Source: TC-15 sp034437275
GTDB taxonomy: Bacteria > Chloroflexota > Anaerolineae > Aggregatilineales > Aggregatilineaceae
Length of the DNA: 64,000 bases
Assembly (NCBI GenBank): GCA_034437275.1
Contig: DAOTUD010000094.1
Span: forward strand, 20,132 to 84,131
Direction of reading: 5' to 3'
Each line of letters opens with the position of its first letter. The stretch's first letter is position 1. Below the pieces are notes generated by a model that was not told where the DNA came from, searched no databases, and was given only the letters and a program-made list of their open reading frames with translations. Of this stretch, positions 18,044 to 26,985 are shown in pieces. Both the position numbers and the translations under genes were made by a program.

Positions 18044-19696
18044 ATGAGCGATCGAGGCGTTTCTTTGCAACACACAAACAACCGGAATACCACGTTCGCC
18101 TGGCTGACGCAGGTAGACGTGGTTATTGTTTTGCTGATCCTGGTGGTGATCACGTCGCTGCAGCTTGCGCCGACCGTGATCGACCAGGGCCGGGACAGCG
18201 GTATCTTCGCCTACACCGGCCAGGTCATCTACGAGGGCGGGCTGCCCTACCGCGATGCCTGGGACAACAAGCCGCCGGGCGTGTATTACATCAATGCGCT
18301 GGCGTTTGCGATCTTCGGGCCGGGGCGCTGGGCGGTGTGGCTGATCGAGACGACCTTCGTATTTTTGGCCGGGTTGGCGATCTTTTGGCTGCTGGACCAG
18401 GTGTTCGAGCGCCGGCTGTATACCTGGATTGGGGCGTTGATGTTCGTGCTGTTGGCGCGGCATCCCGCGCTGGTGTCTGATACCAACTTCACCGAGGTGT
18501 ACGCCTTGCTGCCGCAGGTGTTGGTCTTCATCGCCGGGTACCAGTTTATGCGCCGCCAGCGCTACAGCACCAGCTTTTTGATCGGGCTGGCGGCCAGCAT
18601 GACGTTCCTGATGAAGCAAACGACCATCGGCGTGGCGCTGATGTTCATCCCGGCCCTGCTGCTGAGCGGCCACCCGGTGACGCAGTCCTTGCGGCGCTGG
18701 AAGCTGATCGCGACCACGATCCTGGGCGGGTTGATCGGCCTGGGCGTGGTGGCGCTGTACCTTTTGATGAACGGGGTGTTGTGGGAAGCCATCGACGCGA
18801 CCTTTGTCTCGCCGGCGGCGTTCCACAACTGGGTAAGCAAAGAAGCCGGGTCGCTGTGGGATGCGGTGTGGCAAACGCTGACCGACAGCGTCGTCCCGTT
18901 GGTGGTGGGGCCGCTGCTGCCCTTCTTACTGGTCGGGGTGCTGGTATCGCTGCGGCGCGGGGTGCTGCGTATTCGCAAGTATCCGAACGTGCAGGCGGCG
19001 GCAGACGCTGGCCTGTTTGTGTGGGCGACGCTCACTTTCCTGGCCGATCTGGTGCTGACCAACCCGACCAATCGCGCCTACGAGCACTATTACGTCACGC
19101 TGCTGCCGGCGCTGGTGCTGCTCACTACGCGCGGGCTGGCCGAGATTTCCGGCGAGGGCCAATCCACGCGCAAGGGCCGCTTGGCGATATCGGCGGTGTG
19201 GGTGTACCTCACATTGGCGATTGCCGTCGGTCCGGTCGGGGGGGCAGTCGTGCGCCTGTGGATTGTGGACTGGGAAGTGACCGGCCCGATCCGCAACGAA
19301 TATCTGGCCGACTATGTGGTCGAACACACCGCGCCGGAGGATAACGTGTTGGTGTGGGGCGCGACGACCGCGATCAACTTCCAGGCCGACCGTCCCAGCC
19401 CGACCCAGTACCATTATGGCTATCCGCTGATCGTGCCGGACTATACCAGCGAGGTGCAGATCGACGAGATCGTCGACGACCTGGAGGCCAACCAGCCGCG
19501 CCTGATCATCGACACCACGATGATCGACGGGGACCGCATCCCGCCGCTGGACGCGGATCGCCGCCGGGCGTGGTGGGCCACCGGGGGCCGCCAGGATGTC
19601 GCGGACCTGACGCCAGTGTATGATTTCGTCGCCAACCACTGCACGATCATCGAGACCATCGACCAGACGGCGATCTACGAGTGTACTTACGGTTAG
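18044..19696 (+). CDS. GT39-like membrane glycosyltransferase
   Basis: Multi-pass membrane protein of 550 residues. After a short cytoplasmic N-terminus and the first helix, a loop has DQGRDSGIFAYTGQVIYEGGLPYRDAWDNKPPGVYY, typical of the PMT_2/ArnT-like group with its acidic residue and conserved Lys-Pro-Pro-Gly. About ten helices follow, then a soluble tail of some 120 residues. Substrate unknown. A GTG at 18017 is an alternative start; ATG 18044 is preferred although the GAGGAG is 16 bp upstream, longer than usual. Confidence 0.75.
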   Translation: MSDRGVSLQHTNNRNTTFAWLTQVDVVIVLLILVVITSLQLAPTVIDQGRDSGIFAYTGQVIYEGGLPYRDAWDNKPPGVYYINALAFAIFGPGRWAVWLIETTFVFLAGLAIFWLLDQVFERRLYTWIGALMFVLLARHPALVSDTNFTEVYALLPQVLVFIAGYQFMRRQRYSTSFLIGLAASMTFLMKQTTIGVALMFIPALLLSGHPVTQSLRRWKLIATTILGGLIGLGVVALYLLMNGVLWEAIDATFVSPAAFHNWVSKEAGSLWDAVWQTLTDSVVPLVVGPLLPFLLVGVLVSLRRGVLRIRKYPNVQAAADAGLFVWATLTFLADLVLTNPTNRAYEHYYVTLLPALVLLTTRGLAEISGEGQSTRKGRLAISAVWVYLTLAIAVGPVGGAVVRLWIVDWEVTGPIRNEYLADYVVEHTAPEDNVLVWGATTAINFQADRPSPTQYHYGYPLIVPDYTSEVQIDEIVDDLEANQPRLIIDTTMIDGDRIPPLDADRRRAWWATGGRQDVADLTPVYDFVANHCTIIETIDQTAIYECTYG

Positions 19697-19718
19697 CCTG
19701 GCTTGTGCCATGATGACC

Positions 19719-19750
19719 AGCGGTGCAGGCGTGGGCTTGCGCCGCTTTTA
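19719..19750 (+). terminator. Terminator after the GT39-like gene
   Basis: AGCGGTGCA (19719-19727) pairs over 9 bp, one G-T pair, with TGCGCCGCT (19738-19746), loop 10 nt, then TTTA. Confidence 0.55.
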
Positions 19751-19764
19751 CTTGTTGTGAGCCG

Positions 19765-19790
19765 GGGGCGTACCGGGCCCGGTACGCCCC
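19765..19790. repeat. Perfect 26-bp palindrome between convergent genes
   Basis: GGGGCGTACCGGG is followed immediately by its exact complement. As RNA the centre would open into a small loop. It lies 20 bp before the stop of the minus-strand helix-hairpin-helix gene and shares the GGGGCGTA stem with the hairpin at 12014. Probably a bidirectional terminator. Confidence 0.6.
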
Positions 19791-19809
19791 TTTGGTGGCG
19801 TGCGTGGTG

Positions 19810-20733
19810 TTATCGCCGCCCGCCTTTGAGTTCGTCCTGTAACTGTTTGAGCGCGGTCAGATCGCCGCTGACGATCAGCTTGGCCTGTTCCGGCCAGGTA
19901 TCCGGCTTGACCAGTTTGGTGTTCAGCCCACCCGCTTCCAGCTTGGCACGCAGGTCGTCGGGCGTGGCGCTGGCGAGGTCTTCGAAGGTGCGCACCCCGG
20001 CAGCGTGCAGGACTTCTTTGGACTTCGGGCCGACGCCTTCGATCTCGGTCAGGTCGTCGTACTGTTCGCCGCCTTTGATCTGCTCTTGCTTGTGGCGCAG
20101 CGTCGAGATATCGGCTTCGGCGGCTTCTTTGGCCTGTTCGGGCCAGGTGTCGGCCTTGTTGACGCGCGCGCCGTGTGCGCGTGCGGTGGTAATCAGATCG
20201 TCCGGCGTCATAGCGGCGACCTGGTCGAAGGTGATGATCCCGGCCTTGTTGAGCGCGGCGGCGGTCTTGGGGCCGATGCCTTCGAGCAGGGTGAGATCGT
20301 TGGCCTGGGCGTCTGGCTTGGCCGCCGGGATGACCGGCGCGGGCGGTTCGGCAACGGCGACCGGTTCGGCGGCCGCGGGTTTTTCTTCCGTGACCGCCAG
20401 GTCAACCGGAGCCGAGGCTTTGCCCGCCGCCGGCACGGCCTCGTCGAGCGCCAGGTCTTCGGCGGTTTCCTGGGGTGGTGCTTCCGCCTCATGCCCGGTA
20501 TAGTAGGGCGTCTTGAGATCGTCGAAGCGCTCCCAGGGTTTTACGAGATACAACCAGGCTCCGATGCCCAGGATGGTCAGGGCGAACCCGACCAGGATCA
20601 TGCTGTTGGTGATGCCATCGTCAACTGTACCCAGGCCGATCAGCAGCAGTCCGATGATGATGAGGGTAATGCCCAGGCCAGTGAGGTAGGCCAGATATTG
20701 TTCTGTTTGTGTTAAACGTTCACGTCCAGACAC
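19810..20733 (-). CDS. Membrane-anchored double helix-hairpin-helix protein
   Basis: Protein of 307 residues. Two hydrophobic segments (about residues 18-38 and 43-63) form a hairpin anchor; a Pro/Ala/Glu-rich linker runs to about 150; then two copies of a helix-hairpin-helix module occur, each with LxxIEGxGPK(T/S), a TFD/TFE segment, TPDDL and DTWPEQAK. These modules resemble DUF4332/HhH domains that bind DNA or mediate protein contacts. It starts with GTG after AAGGGAAGG. A DNA-membrane tether is possible but unproven. Divergent from the baeRF gene. Confidence 0.75.
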   Translation of the reverse strand: MSGRERLTQTEQYLAYLTGLGITLIIIGLLLIGLGTVDDGITNSMILVGFALTILGIGAWLYLVKPWERFDDLKTPYYTGHEAEAPPQETAEDLALDEAVPAAGKASAPVDLAVTEEKPAAAEPVAVAEPPAPVIPAAKPDAQANDLTLLEGIGPKTAAALNKAGIITFDQVAAMTPDDLITTARAHGARVNKADTWPEQAKEAAEADISTLRHKQEQIKGGEQYDDLTEIEGVGPKSKEVLHAAGVRTFEDLASATPDDLRAKLEAGGLNTKLVKPDTWPEQAKLIVSGDLTALKQLQDELKGGRR

Positions 20734-20865
20734 GGTAACCTTCCCTTTTGGTGATAGTGGGTTTATTTCCTGTTATTGTGCCACAGATGTGCCGGAAACC
20801 ACAAAAGCCGTTTGCCCAAAAGCGACGGAAAGCTGTACATTTAGTTTAAGGAAAGGAGCAACTCA
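20734..20865. other. Divergent promoter region (HhH gene / baeRF gene)
   Basis: 132 bp of moderately AT-rich DNA. On the plus strand TTGCCC (20811-20816) and TACATT (about 20835-20840) with an 18-bp spacer are a weak promoter candidate; AAAGGAG precedes the baeRF start. Confidence 0.3.
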
Positions 20866-22035
20866 ATGGATGCTTTAAACCATGATGACCTACGTAATCT
20901 GCTCGACACAACTGGGAAATGGTGTGTATCGATCTATATGCCGACTGTGCGTGTAGGGGCCGAAGTGCAACAAAACCCGATCCGGTATAAGAATATGCTG
21001 CGCCAGGCCGAAGACCAACTGGCCAGGCTCGAGATGCGAAAACCGGATATTGACCGCCTCTTGCGCCCCGCTTATGCCCTGCTGGATGATCCGGAAGTCT
21101 GGCGCAACGCCAGCGACGGCATGGCGATCTTTGCCCACCCGGACCGGACCACCTATTATCGCTTGCCGTTCCATTTCGAGGAACTGGTCGTCGCCAAAGA
21201 CCGTTTTTACATTAAACCCTTGCTGCCCTTGCTCAGCGACGATGGCCGTTTCTACGTGCTGGCGCTCAGCCAGAACCAGGTGCGACTGCTGGAAGGGACA
21301 CGCCAGAGCGTGGCCGAGATTCCGCTGGAGGGGGTACCGGAAAGCCTGGCCGAAGCGTTGTGGCCGGATGACCCCGAGCGGCAGCTTCAATCGCGCGTGT
21401 TGGGGCGCGGGGCCGGTGCACAGAGTGGCGCATCTGGGGCGATCTTTCATGGGCATGGTGTGGGCAGCGACGCCGAAGCCAAGCAGGACTTGCTGCGCTA
21501 CTTCCATAAGCTCGATCACGGGTTGAACAACCTGCTGGCCGACAAGCAGATCCTGCTCGTGCTGGCGGGGGTGGACTACCTGCTGCCGATCTATCGCGAG
21601 GCCAACACCTATCCGCATCTGGCCGAAAAGGGCATCACCGGCAACCCGGAGACCTTGAGCGCCAGGGAGCTGCACGATCGGGCCTGGGCCATCGTCGGGC
21701 CGGAGTTCGCCCAAGCCCGCGAAGAAGAAGCCGAGCGTTATCGAGCGCTGGCGGGCCGTGATGACGAGCAGGCTGATGGCAGTCTGGTGGAGATTGTGCG
21801 TGCGGCGCACCAGGGGCGCGTGGCGACGTTGTTTGTGCCGCTGGGCGTGCGCAAGTGGGGGGTCTTCCGTTCGCACAGCTACAAGGTCCATGTGCATCCC
21901 GATATGCAGCCCGGCGACCAGGACTTGATCGACCTGGCGGCGGTGCAGACGGTGCTCAACGGCGGCGCGGTGTACGCGGTCGACGAGGACGAGGTGCCCG
22001 GCGACGGCACGGTTGCGGCCATTTACCGTTACTAA
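20866..22035 (+). CDS. baeRF-family (bacterial archaeo-eukaryotic release-factor-like) protein
   Basis: Soluble protein of 389 residues resembling the baeRF3/baeRF7-type proteins, distant relatives of eRF1. Seen here: N-terminal DLRNLLDTTGKWCVSIYMPTV, a central LSQNQVRLLEG strand, AGVDYLLPIYREANTYPHL, and the C-terminal DLIDLAAVQTVLNGGAVYAV with AAIYRY end, which match that family. The GGQ loop of true release factors is absent, so peptide release is unlikely; ribosome-associated roles are inferred from family context. A terminator follows at 22063. Confidence 0.75.
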   Translation: MDALNHDDLRNLLDTTGKWCVSIYMPTVRVGAEVQQNPIRYKNMLRQAEDQLARLEMRKPDIDRLLRPAYALLDDPEVWRNASDGMAIFAHPDRTTYYRLPFHFEELVVAKDRFYIKPLLPLLSDDGRFYVLALSQNQVRLLEGTRQSVAEIPLEGVPESLAEALWPDDPERQLQSRVLGRGAGAQSGASGAIFHGHGVGSDAEAKQDLLRYFHKLDHGLNNLLADKQILLVLAGVDYLLPIYREANTYPHLAEKGITGNPETLSARELHDRAWAIVGPEFAQAREEEAERYRALAGRDDEQADGSLVEIVRAAHQGRVATLFVPLGVRKWGVFRSHSYKVHVHPDMQPGDQDLIDLAAVQTVLNGGAVYAVDEDEVPGDGTVAAIYRY

Positions 22036-22062
22036 CGACCAGACGCTGTCGGGTGTTATGCG

Positions 22063-22101
22063 GCGGGTGCAGGGCGATGCTCTGCGCCCGCTTTGTGTTT
22101 T
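22063..22101 (+). terminator. Terminator after the baeRF gene
   Basis: GCGGGTGCAG (22063-22072) pairs over 10 bp, one G-T pair, with CTGCGCCCGC (22082-22091), loop 9 nt, followed by TTTGTGTTTT. Confidence 0.6.
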
Positions 22102-22113
22102 GAATGAATTATT

Positions 22114-22816
22114 TTGGTGTCGGGCCTGATCAACATCGAAACCACGGTCAAGGTGGACCGTTTCCCGGTGAACTATACAGCGGTGCGCGAGCAGCTCGCC
22201 GCCGATCACATCCCAGGGAATCTGGTGGCCGGGGAACTCGACGCGACACCGCAGTCGGTGATCCTCTACGACCCCAGCGGCCAGCGTATGATCAACGTGG
22301 ACCTGAAGAACATCCAGGACACGCCCTATCCGCTTTTCGCGCCCGTTCCTGGCCGAGATGCAGCGGCGCGGCGTGCCAATCGCCACCGATGTGCACGCCA
22401 TCAGCGACCTGGACGACGGCTATAACCGCGACTTCATGCAGCACGCCGATATCTTGTTCATGAGCGACGAGTGGCTGCCCTGCGCGCTGGAGGAGTGGAT
22501 CGGGCGCGTGTGGGACCGCTACGGGCCGGCGGTGATCGGGCGGGGCGCGGAGGGCGCGCTGCTGGCCGTCAAGGACGACAACTTCGTCGAGCGCATCCCG
22601 GCAGTCACAACGCGCGCAGTGGTGAGCACCATCGGCGCGGGGGATGCGCTGTTCTCGTGTTTTGTGCACGCTTACCATCGTTCCGGCGACCCGTACACCA
22701 CTATCAAGCACGCGATGGTGTTCGCCTCGTACAAGGTCGGGGTGGCCGGGGCCGCCGATGGCTTCCTGGACGCGGACGGGCTGGCGGCCTGGGTAGCGCG
22801 CGTCGCCCCGGACTGA
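22114..22816 (+). pseudogene. PfkB-family carbohydrate kinase remnant with two internal deletions
   Basis: A normal PfkB protein of this type has about 300 residues. Here the N-terminal strand (VSGLINIETTVKVDRFPVNYTAVRE) jumps directly to QLAADHIPGNLV, omitting the substrate-binding Gly-Gly/lid region. The frame then continues to about NIQDTPYP and is shifted near 22330-22345: the remainder (RPFLAEMQRRGVPIATDVHAISDL ... STIGAGDALFSCF) lies in another frame, read to 22816. The catalytic GAGD loop is intact in the second piece. The only start in frame is TTG/GTG at 22114-22119; the ATG at 22104 is out of frame. Either a decayed gene or assembly damage. Confidence 0.75.
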
Positions 22817-22822
22817 GCGTGC

Positions 22823-23536
22823 CTACACGATCAACGCCGGGACGTCCGGCCCCAGCAGCGCCGCGTCGAACGTGACACTGGGGATGTAGGCTTGCAGCAG
22901 CGTTTGCAGGTCGGCCAGCGCGGCCTGGACGTCCTTTTCGGCGTCTGCATGATGCCCTTCGACCGTGACCAGCGCCTCGGTAGTGTCGGGGCGGGAGGCG
23001 CTCTGGTCGCTCTGCCGCCAGCACCAGCGCCGCGCACTGACCACGCCGCGCTCATCCACGAAGATCACCTCGCCCGGCTCCGGGTGGGTGACCGCGTCGT
23101 GGCCCAGGTTGGTGAAGCGCTCGTCGCCCTGCGCAAACGTCACGGTCAGCGCGCCCTGCATCCCGCGCCGGTCGAAAAAGGCCACCGGCAGCGCATAGCG
23201 AATGCTGACCAGGTTCCCCAGGTCGACCAGCAGGTTGATGCTGGGGATGTCGCCTTTTTTGGCCAGGCGGCGCAGCAGGGCTTCCGCCGCGCTGCGGTAC
23301 TGCGTGGGCTTGACGCCGAAATCGCGGAACGCACGCCGCCACGTGGCCAGGCTGGGCAGCTCGGCCAGCGGGGTGTCGCCGATGCGCTCCAGCGTGGCGC
23401 GCTGCTCGGTGGCGAAGGCGTCGGTCAGGGCGGGGGGAGCCGGGCCGTTGCGCAGGCCGCGCGCCCAGATCACTCCGCCGCGAATGGTAGGGAACCGGGC
23501 CAGCAGGTCGTCGCTGTATTGGAACAGGATCGGCAT
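22823..23536 (-). CDS. B3/B4 tRNA-binding domain protein
   Basis: Stand-alone B3/4 domain as found in phenylalanyl-tRNA synthetase beta and in free-standing proteins of 220-240 residues. The 237 residues include FRDFGVKPTQYRSAAEALLRR, INLLVDLGNLVSIRYALPVAFFD, and a C-terminal WCWRQSDQSA segment, all typical. Free-standing members have been linked to editing of mischarged tRNA, which is not shown here. It follows the Rieske gene by 7 bp on the minus strand, so it is the last gene of the sufS-sufU transcript group. Confidence 0.85.
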   Translation of the reverse strand: MPILFQYSDDLLARFPTIRGGVIWARGLRNGPAPPALTDAFATEQRATLERIGDTPLAELPSLATWRRAFRDFGVKPTQYRSAAEALLRRLAKKGDIPSINLLVDLGNLVSIRYALPVAFFDRRGMQGALTVTFAQGDERFTNLGHDAVTHPEPGEVIFVDERGVVSARRWCWRQSDQSASRPDTTEALVTVEGHHADAEKDVQAALADLQTLLQAYIPSVTFDAALLGPDVPALIV

Positions 23537-23543
23537 CGTGCGC

Positions 23544-23858
23544 TCAGTCCTCGATCTTGACTTGTATCTCGTCGTTTTCGACGCGGGTCTCGAACCAGTG
23601 GGTGTCGATCACGGCGGGCATACTCAGCACCTTGCCGGTGCGGAGATCGAAGCGCGCCCCATGCCGGGGGCACTCGATCTCGTAGCCGTGCAGGTCGCCC
23701 TCGGCCAGCGGGCCGTCGTCGTGCGTGCACACGTCCTCGATGGCGTAGTAGGTGCCGTTCACGTTGAACACGGCGATGTACCAGCCCTCGATGTCGAACA
23801 CGTCGCGTTCGCCGGGGCCAATTTCCGATGTTTGTGCAACCGTTACGTAACGAGCCAA
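23544..23858 (-). CDS. Rieske [2Fe-2S] ferredoxin-like protein
   Basis: Small Rieske protein of 104 residues. The cluster ligands are in CTHDDGPLAEG and CPRHGARFD (C-x-H and C-x2-H). Similar small ferredoxins often sit beside SUF genes, where they may take part in cluster assembly or electron supply. The start is a TTG at 23858, chosen because AAGGAG lies 8 bp upstream; the frame is open to an ATG at 23897, but that would overlap the upstream M50 gene and place the ribosome binding site inside the gene. Electron donor or acceptor unknown. Confidence 0.85.
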   Translation of the reverse strand: MARYVTVAQTSEIGPGERDVFDIEGWYIAVFNVNGTYYAIEDVCTHDDGPLAEGDLHGYEIECPRHGARFDLRTGKVLSMPAVIDTHWFETRVENDEIQVKIED

Positions 23859-23893
23859 CGGTGTCTCTCCTTTATGTGCTACTCGAAAAACGC

Positions 23894-25291
23894 TCACTCC
23901 GTGCGCCAGAACTGGAAATTGTTATAGCCCTCGCTGATCAGCCAGCGCGGGATGTCCAGGTCGTCAGACACGCTGTAGACCATGTCCCAGAACGCCTCGT
24001 TCAGCGGGTCGATGAACCACAGCGCGACGAAAATCAACAGGATGCCGTACATGCCGAACGCGCGCAGTTGGTTTGCGGTGGTGCGGTCCAGCAGCGGCTC
24101 GATGATCCCGAAGCCGTCCAGCGGCGGGATGGGCAGCAGGTTGAAGAACACGGCGGTCACTTGCAGCGTCGCCAGGAAGGCCACCGCCGACCACAGCGTC
24201 GGGTCTTCCCATATGCCGCCCGTGTGGGGCTGGTTGTAGTAGAGTTGGAACCCGATCACCTGCGTGCTCACCTTGCCCAGCAGGAACGGCAGCGCCAGCA
24301 GCAGCGCCAGCACCAGGTTCGAGGCCGGCCCCGCCGCCGAAACCGCCGACCGCCACCATTTGTTGCGCAGCCGGTGCGTCTCGATGTAGACCGCGCCGCC
24401 GGGCAGCCCGATGCCGCCCATCGCCAGGAACAGCAGCGGCAGCCCGATGCTGAGCAGGGGATGCGTGTATTTCAGCGGGTTGAAGGTCAGGTAGCCTTTT
24501 TCCTGCACGGTGTGATCGCCGCCGAAGTAGGCGACCAGCGCGTGCGAAAATTCGTGCAGTGTCAATGAAAACACCCAGCCGCCCACCACAAACACCAGCG
24601 TAAACGCGGTGCTGCCGGGCAGGATCAGGATCAGATAGGCCAGCAGCAGCGCGACGCCGCCCGCGATCAGGGCTTTGTTGGTCCAGGGTGGGGTGGTGGC
24701 GTCTGTCTCCTGCTGTTGCTGCTGCCGTCCTCTGGCGCGGCCCCGCTGGAAGGGGACCACGCGCGCGGCTTTGCCCGTGCTGCCGGTCTGGCGTGAGGAT
24801 GATCCGGGCTGCGATGGCATCGGGATCACGTTGTCGGCCTGCGCGACGGGGGCTTCCTCGCCGCGTTCGCGGAGTTCGGCGCGCAGCGTGCCGGCGTCAA
24901 ACGGCAGCGTGCCCAGCACGTCCGCGACCGCGCCTTCCTGCTCACCCATCAACCCCAGCAGCAGATGGCCGCTGCTGAGCACGGACTGGTCCAGCGCTTG
25001 CGCCTCGTCGGCGGCGCATTGCAGCGTGGCCCTGGCCCATTTGCTGTACCCTTTGACCTCGGCGGGCTGCGGGCGTTCCATGCCGACCGCCCCGGCGATC
25101 CGGTCGTACAGGGCTTGCGGATCGACGCTGTGCCGCGTCAGCAGGTCGTAGGCGGGGCCGGTATGGGTGCGCGCCAGCCCCAGCAGCAGGTGCTCGACGT
25201 CGAGATAGTTCCCGTGTCGGTGGGCGGTTTCGCTGCGGGCGTGTTCCATCAGGACCATCAAATCTTGGGATGCGCGTTGTGGGTTTGGCAT
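23894..25291 (-). CDS. Clp_N domain fused to site-2 protease (M50) membrane protein
   Basis: Protein of 465 residues with a rare layout. Residues 1-145 are a Clp_N-type double repeat (VLMEHARSETAHRHGNYLDVEHLLLGLA; LQCAADEAQALDQSVLSSGHLLLGL), as at the front of ClpA/ClpC. A low-complexity linker (160-200) with five consecutive Gln follows. The C-terminal half is a membrane M50 metalloprotease with HEFSH at 246-250 and NLLPIPPLDG at 384-393, both zinc-site motifs intact. A Clp-adaptor-like domain on an intramembrane protease suggests recruitment of substrates to regulated proteolysis; that is inference. It lies between sufU and the Rieske gene. Confidence 0.85.
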   Translation of the reverse strand: MPNPQRASQDLMVLMEHARSETAHRHGNYLDVEHLLLGLARTHTGPAYDLLTRHSVDPQALYDRIAGAVGMERPQPAEVKGYSKWARATLQCAADEAQALDQSVLSSGHLLLGLMGEQEGAVADVLGTLPFDAGTLRAELRERGEEAPVAQADNVIPMPSQPGSSSRQTGSTGKAARVVPFQRGRARGRQQQQQETDATTPPWTNKALIAGGVALLLAYLILILPGSTAFTLVFVVGGWVFSLTLHEFSHALVAYFGGDHTVQEKGYLTFNPLKYTHPLLSIGLPLLFLAMGGIGLPGGAVYIETHRLRNKWWRSAVSAAGPASNLVLALLLALPFLLGKVSTQVIGFQLYYNQPHTGGIWEDPTLWSAVAFLATLQVTAVFFNLLPIPPLDGFGIIEPLLDRTTANQLRAFGMYGILLIFVALWFIDPLNEAFWDMVYSVSDDLDIPRWLISEGYNNFQFWRTE

Positions 25292-25300
25292 GGGCCGGGC

Positions 25301-25702
25301 TTACTCGCTGTCCTCTTCTTCGCCGGTCCAGCTCGTCAGCCCGTACGCGCCCGCCTTGAGCACCTTCAGCGACAGCAGCGCGCACTTCAGGCGGGTGGGG
25401 CTGAGCTGGATGCCGAGCATGTCGAGCAGTTCCTCTTTGTCGAACTCGCGCAGTTCGTCCAGGGTTTTGCCGATCATCTCCTCGCCGAGCATCGAGGCCG
25501 ACGCCTGGCTGATGGTGCAGCCTTCGCCGTCCCAGCTTACCGCCGTGACGCGCCCTTCCTCGTCGAGTTGGGCCGTCAGGTGCAGCCGGTCGCCACAGAA
25601 CGGGTTATCGTCCTCGTAGTCGATGTCGGCGGGGTCGAGCGGATCCCCGAAGTTGCGCGGGTTCTGCCCATGATCGATGATGTTTTCCATATAGAGGTCC
25701 AT
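25301..25702 (-). CDS. sufU: SufU iron-sulfur scaffold/sulfur relay protein
   Basis: SufU/IscU-family protein of 133 residues. It accepts sulfur from SufS in Gram-positive-type SUF systems. The three conserved Cys are in NPFCGD, GEGCTIS and LKCALL; the insertion between the second and third Cys that marks SufU rather than IscU is present (EEMIGKTLDELREFDKEELLDMLG). The acidic C-terminal tail (GEEEDSE) is short. It follows sufS by 17 bp and precedes the Clp_N/M50 gene by 9 bp on the minus strand. Confidence 0.93.
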   Translation of the reverse strand: MDLYMENIIDHGQNPRNFGDPLDPADIDYEDDNPFCGDRLHLTAQLDEEGRVTAVSWDGEGCTISQASASMLGEEMIGKTLDELREFDKEELLDMLGIQLSPTRLKCALLSLKVLKAGAYGLTSWTGEEEDSE

Positions 25703-25719
25703 AGTGTCCTCTTATCCTC

Positions 25720-26976
25720 TCATGATGTGATACCAAACAGTTTGTACGCCTTCTCGATGGCATCGACCAGCCGGTCTACATCGTCGGTCGTGTTGTAGAT
25801 GTAGAAGCTGGCGCGCGCCGACGCCGCGATCCCGAAACGCTGGTGCAGCGGCATGGCGCAGTGATGCCCGGCCCGCACCGCGACGCCTTCCGCATCGAGC
25901 AGTTGCGCGATGTCGTGCGCGTGCAGGTCCTGGAGCGTGAAGGTCGCCACGCCGTTCCGGTGTTCCGCGTCCGGGCCGTACAACGTCAGCCCGGGGACCT
26001 CGGCCAGCCGGTCCAGCGCATAGTTTACCACGATTTGCTCGTGGGCCAGGATGTTCTCCATGCCCAGGCCGCGCAGGTAATCGACGGCAGCCCCCAGCCC
26101 CACCGCCGGCGCGATGGCAGGCGTGCCCGCCTCGAACTTGTAGGGCAGGGTGTTCCACTCGCTGCCGTCCAGCGTGACGCGCTTGATCATGTCGCCGCCG
26201 CCCATGTAGGGGGGCATCGCTTCCAGCAGCGCCCGCTTGCCGTACAGCACGCCGATGCCGGTCGGCCCGGCCATCTTGTGCCCAGAGAACGCCAGGAAGT
26301 CCACGTCGAGCGCCTGCACATCGACCGCCAGGTGCGGGATGCTCTGCGCGCCGTCGATCATGAACAGCGCGCCGGCGTCGTGCGCCTGCCGGATCATGGC
26401 GGCGACGGGGTTTACCGTGCCCAGCACGTTGCTGACGTGCATCACGCTCACCAGCTTGACCGGCTCGTCGCGCAGCAAGGCGGCGTAGGTGTCCAGGTCG
26501 AGCTGCCCAGCGTCGGTGACGGGGATGTAGCGGATTGTGAAGCCGCGTTCGGCGGCCAGGATTTGCCAGGGGACGATGTTGCTGTGATGTTCCATTTCGC
26601 TGAGCACGACCACATCGCCGGGGCCGAGGTTGGCGCGTCCCCACGTCCCCGCGACCAGGTTCACGCTTTCGGTGGTGTTGCGCGTGAAGATGACCTCGCG
26701 GCGCGAGGCGGCGTTGATGAAGTCGCGCACCTTGTCGCGCGCGCTCTCATAGGCGTCGGTGGCGCGTTCGCTCAGGGTGTGGATGCCCCGGTGCACGTTG
26801 GCGTGATCGTGGGCGTAATAGCCGGCGATGGCGTCGATGACCTGGCGTGGCTTCTGGCTGCTGGCTGCCGAATCGAGGAAGACCAGCCGCTTGCCGGGAT
26901 GGGCTTCCTGGTCCAGCACCGGAAAGTCGGCCAGGATCGTCTGGATGTCCAGTGGGGATTTGTGGTTGTCAGTCAT
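25720..26976 (-). CDS. sufS: Cysteine desulfurase SufS
   Basis: Group II PLP enzyme delivering sulfur to SufU. The 418 residues have the lysine that binds PLP in FSGHKMAGPTG, the HHSNIVPWQ segment, the RNTTESVNLVA motif, and the active-site Cys within RAGHHCAMPLHQRFG near residue 370. Start ATG at 26976 lies 9 bp after the nucleoside hydrolase stop, so they form one transcript. Separation of sufS-sufU from sufCBD by a terminator suggests two transcription units. Confidence 0.95.
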   Translation of the reverse strand: MTDNHKSPLDIQTILADFPVLDQEAHPGKRLVFLDSAASSQKPRQVIDAIAGYYAHDHANVHRGIHTLSERATDAYESARDKVRDFINAASRREVIFTRNTTESVNLVAGTWGRANLGPGDVVVLSEMEHHSNIVPWQILAAERGFTIRYIPVTDAGQLDLDTYAALLRDEPVKLVSVMHVSNVLGTVNPVAAMIRQAHDAGALFMIDGAQSIPHLAVDVQALDVDFLAFSGHKMAGPTGIGVLYGKRALLEAMPPYMGGGDMIKRVTLDGSEWNTLPYKFEAGTPAIAPAVGLGAAVDYLRGLGMENILAHEQIVVNYALDRLAEVPGLTLYGPDAEHRNGVATFTLQDLHAHDIAQLLDAEGVAVRAGHHCAMPLHQRFGIAASARASFYIYNTTDDVDRLVDAIEKAYKLFGITS

Positions 26977-26985
26977 AGGCCTCCC

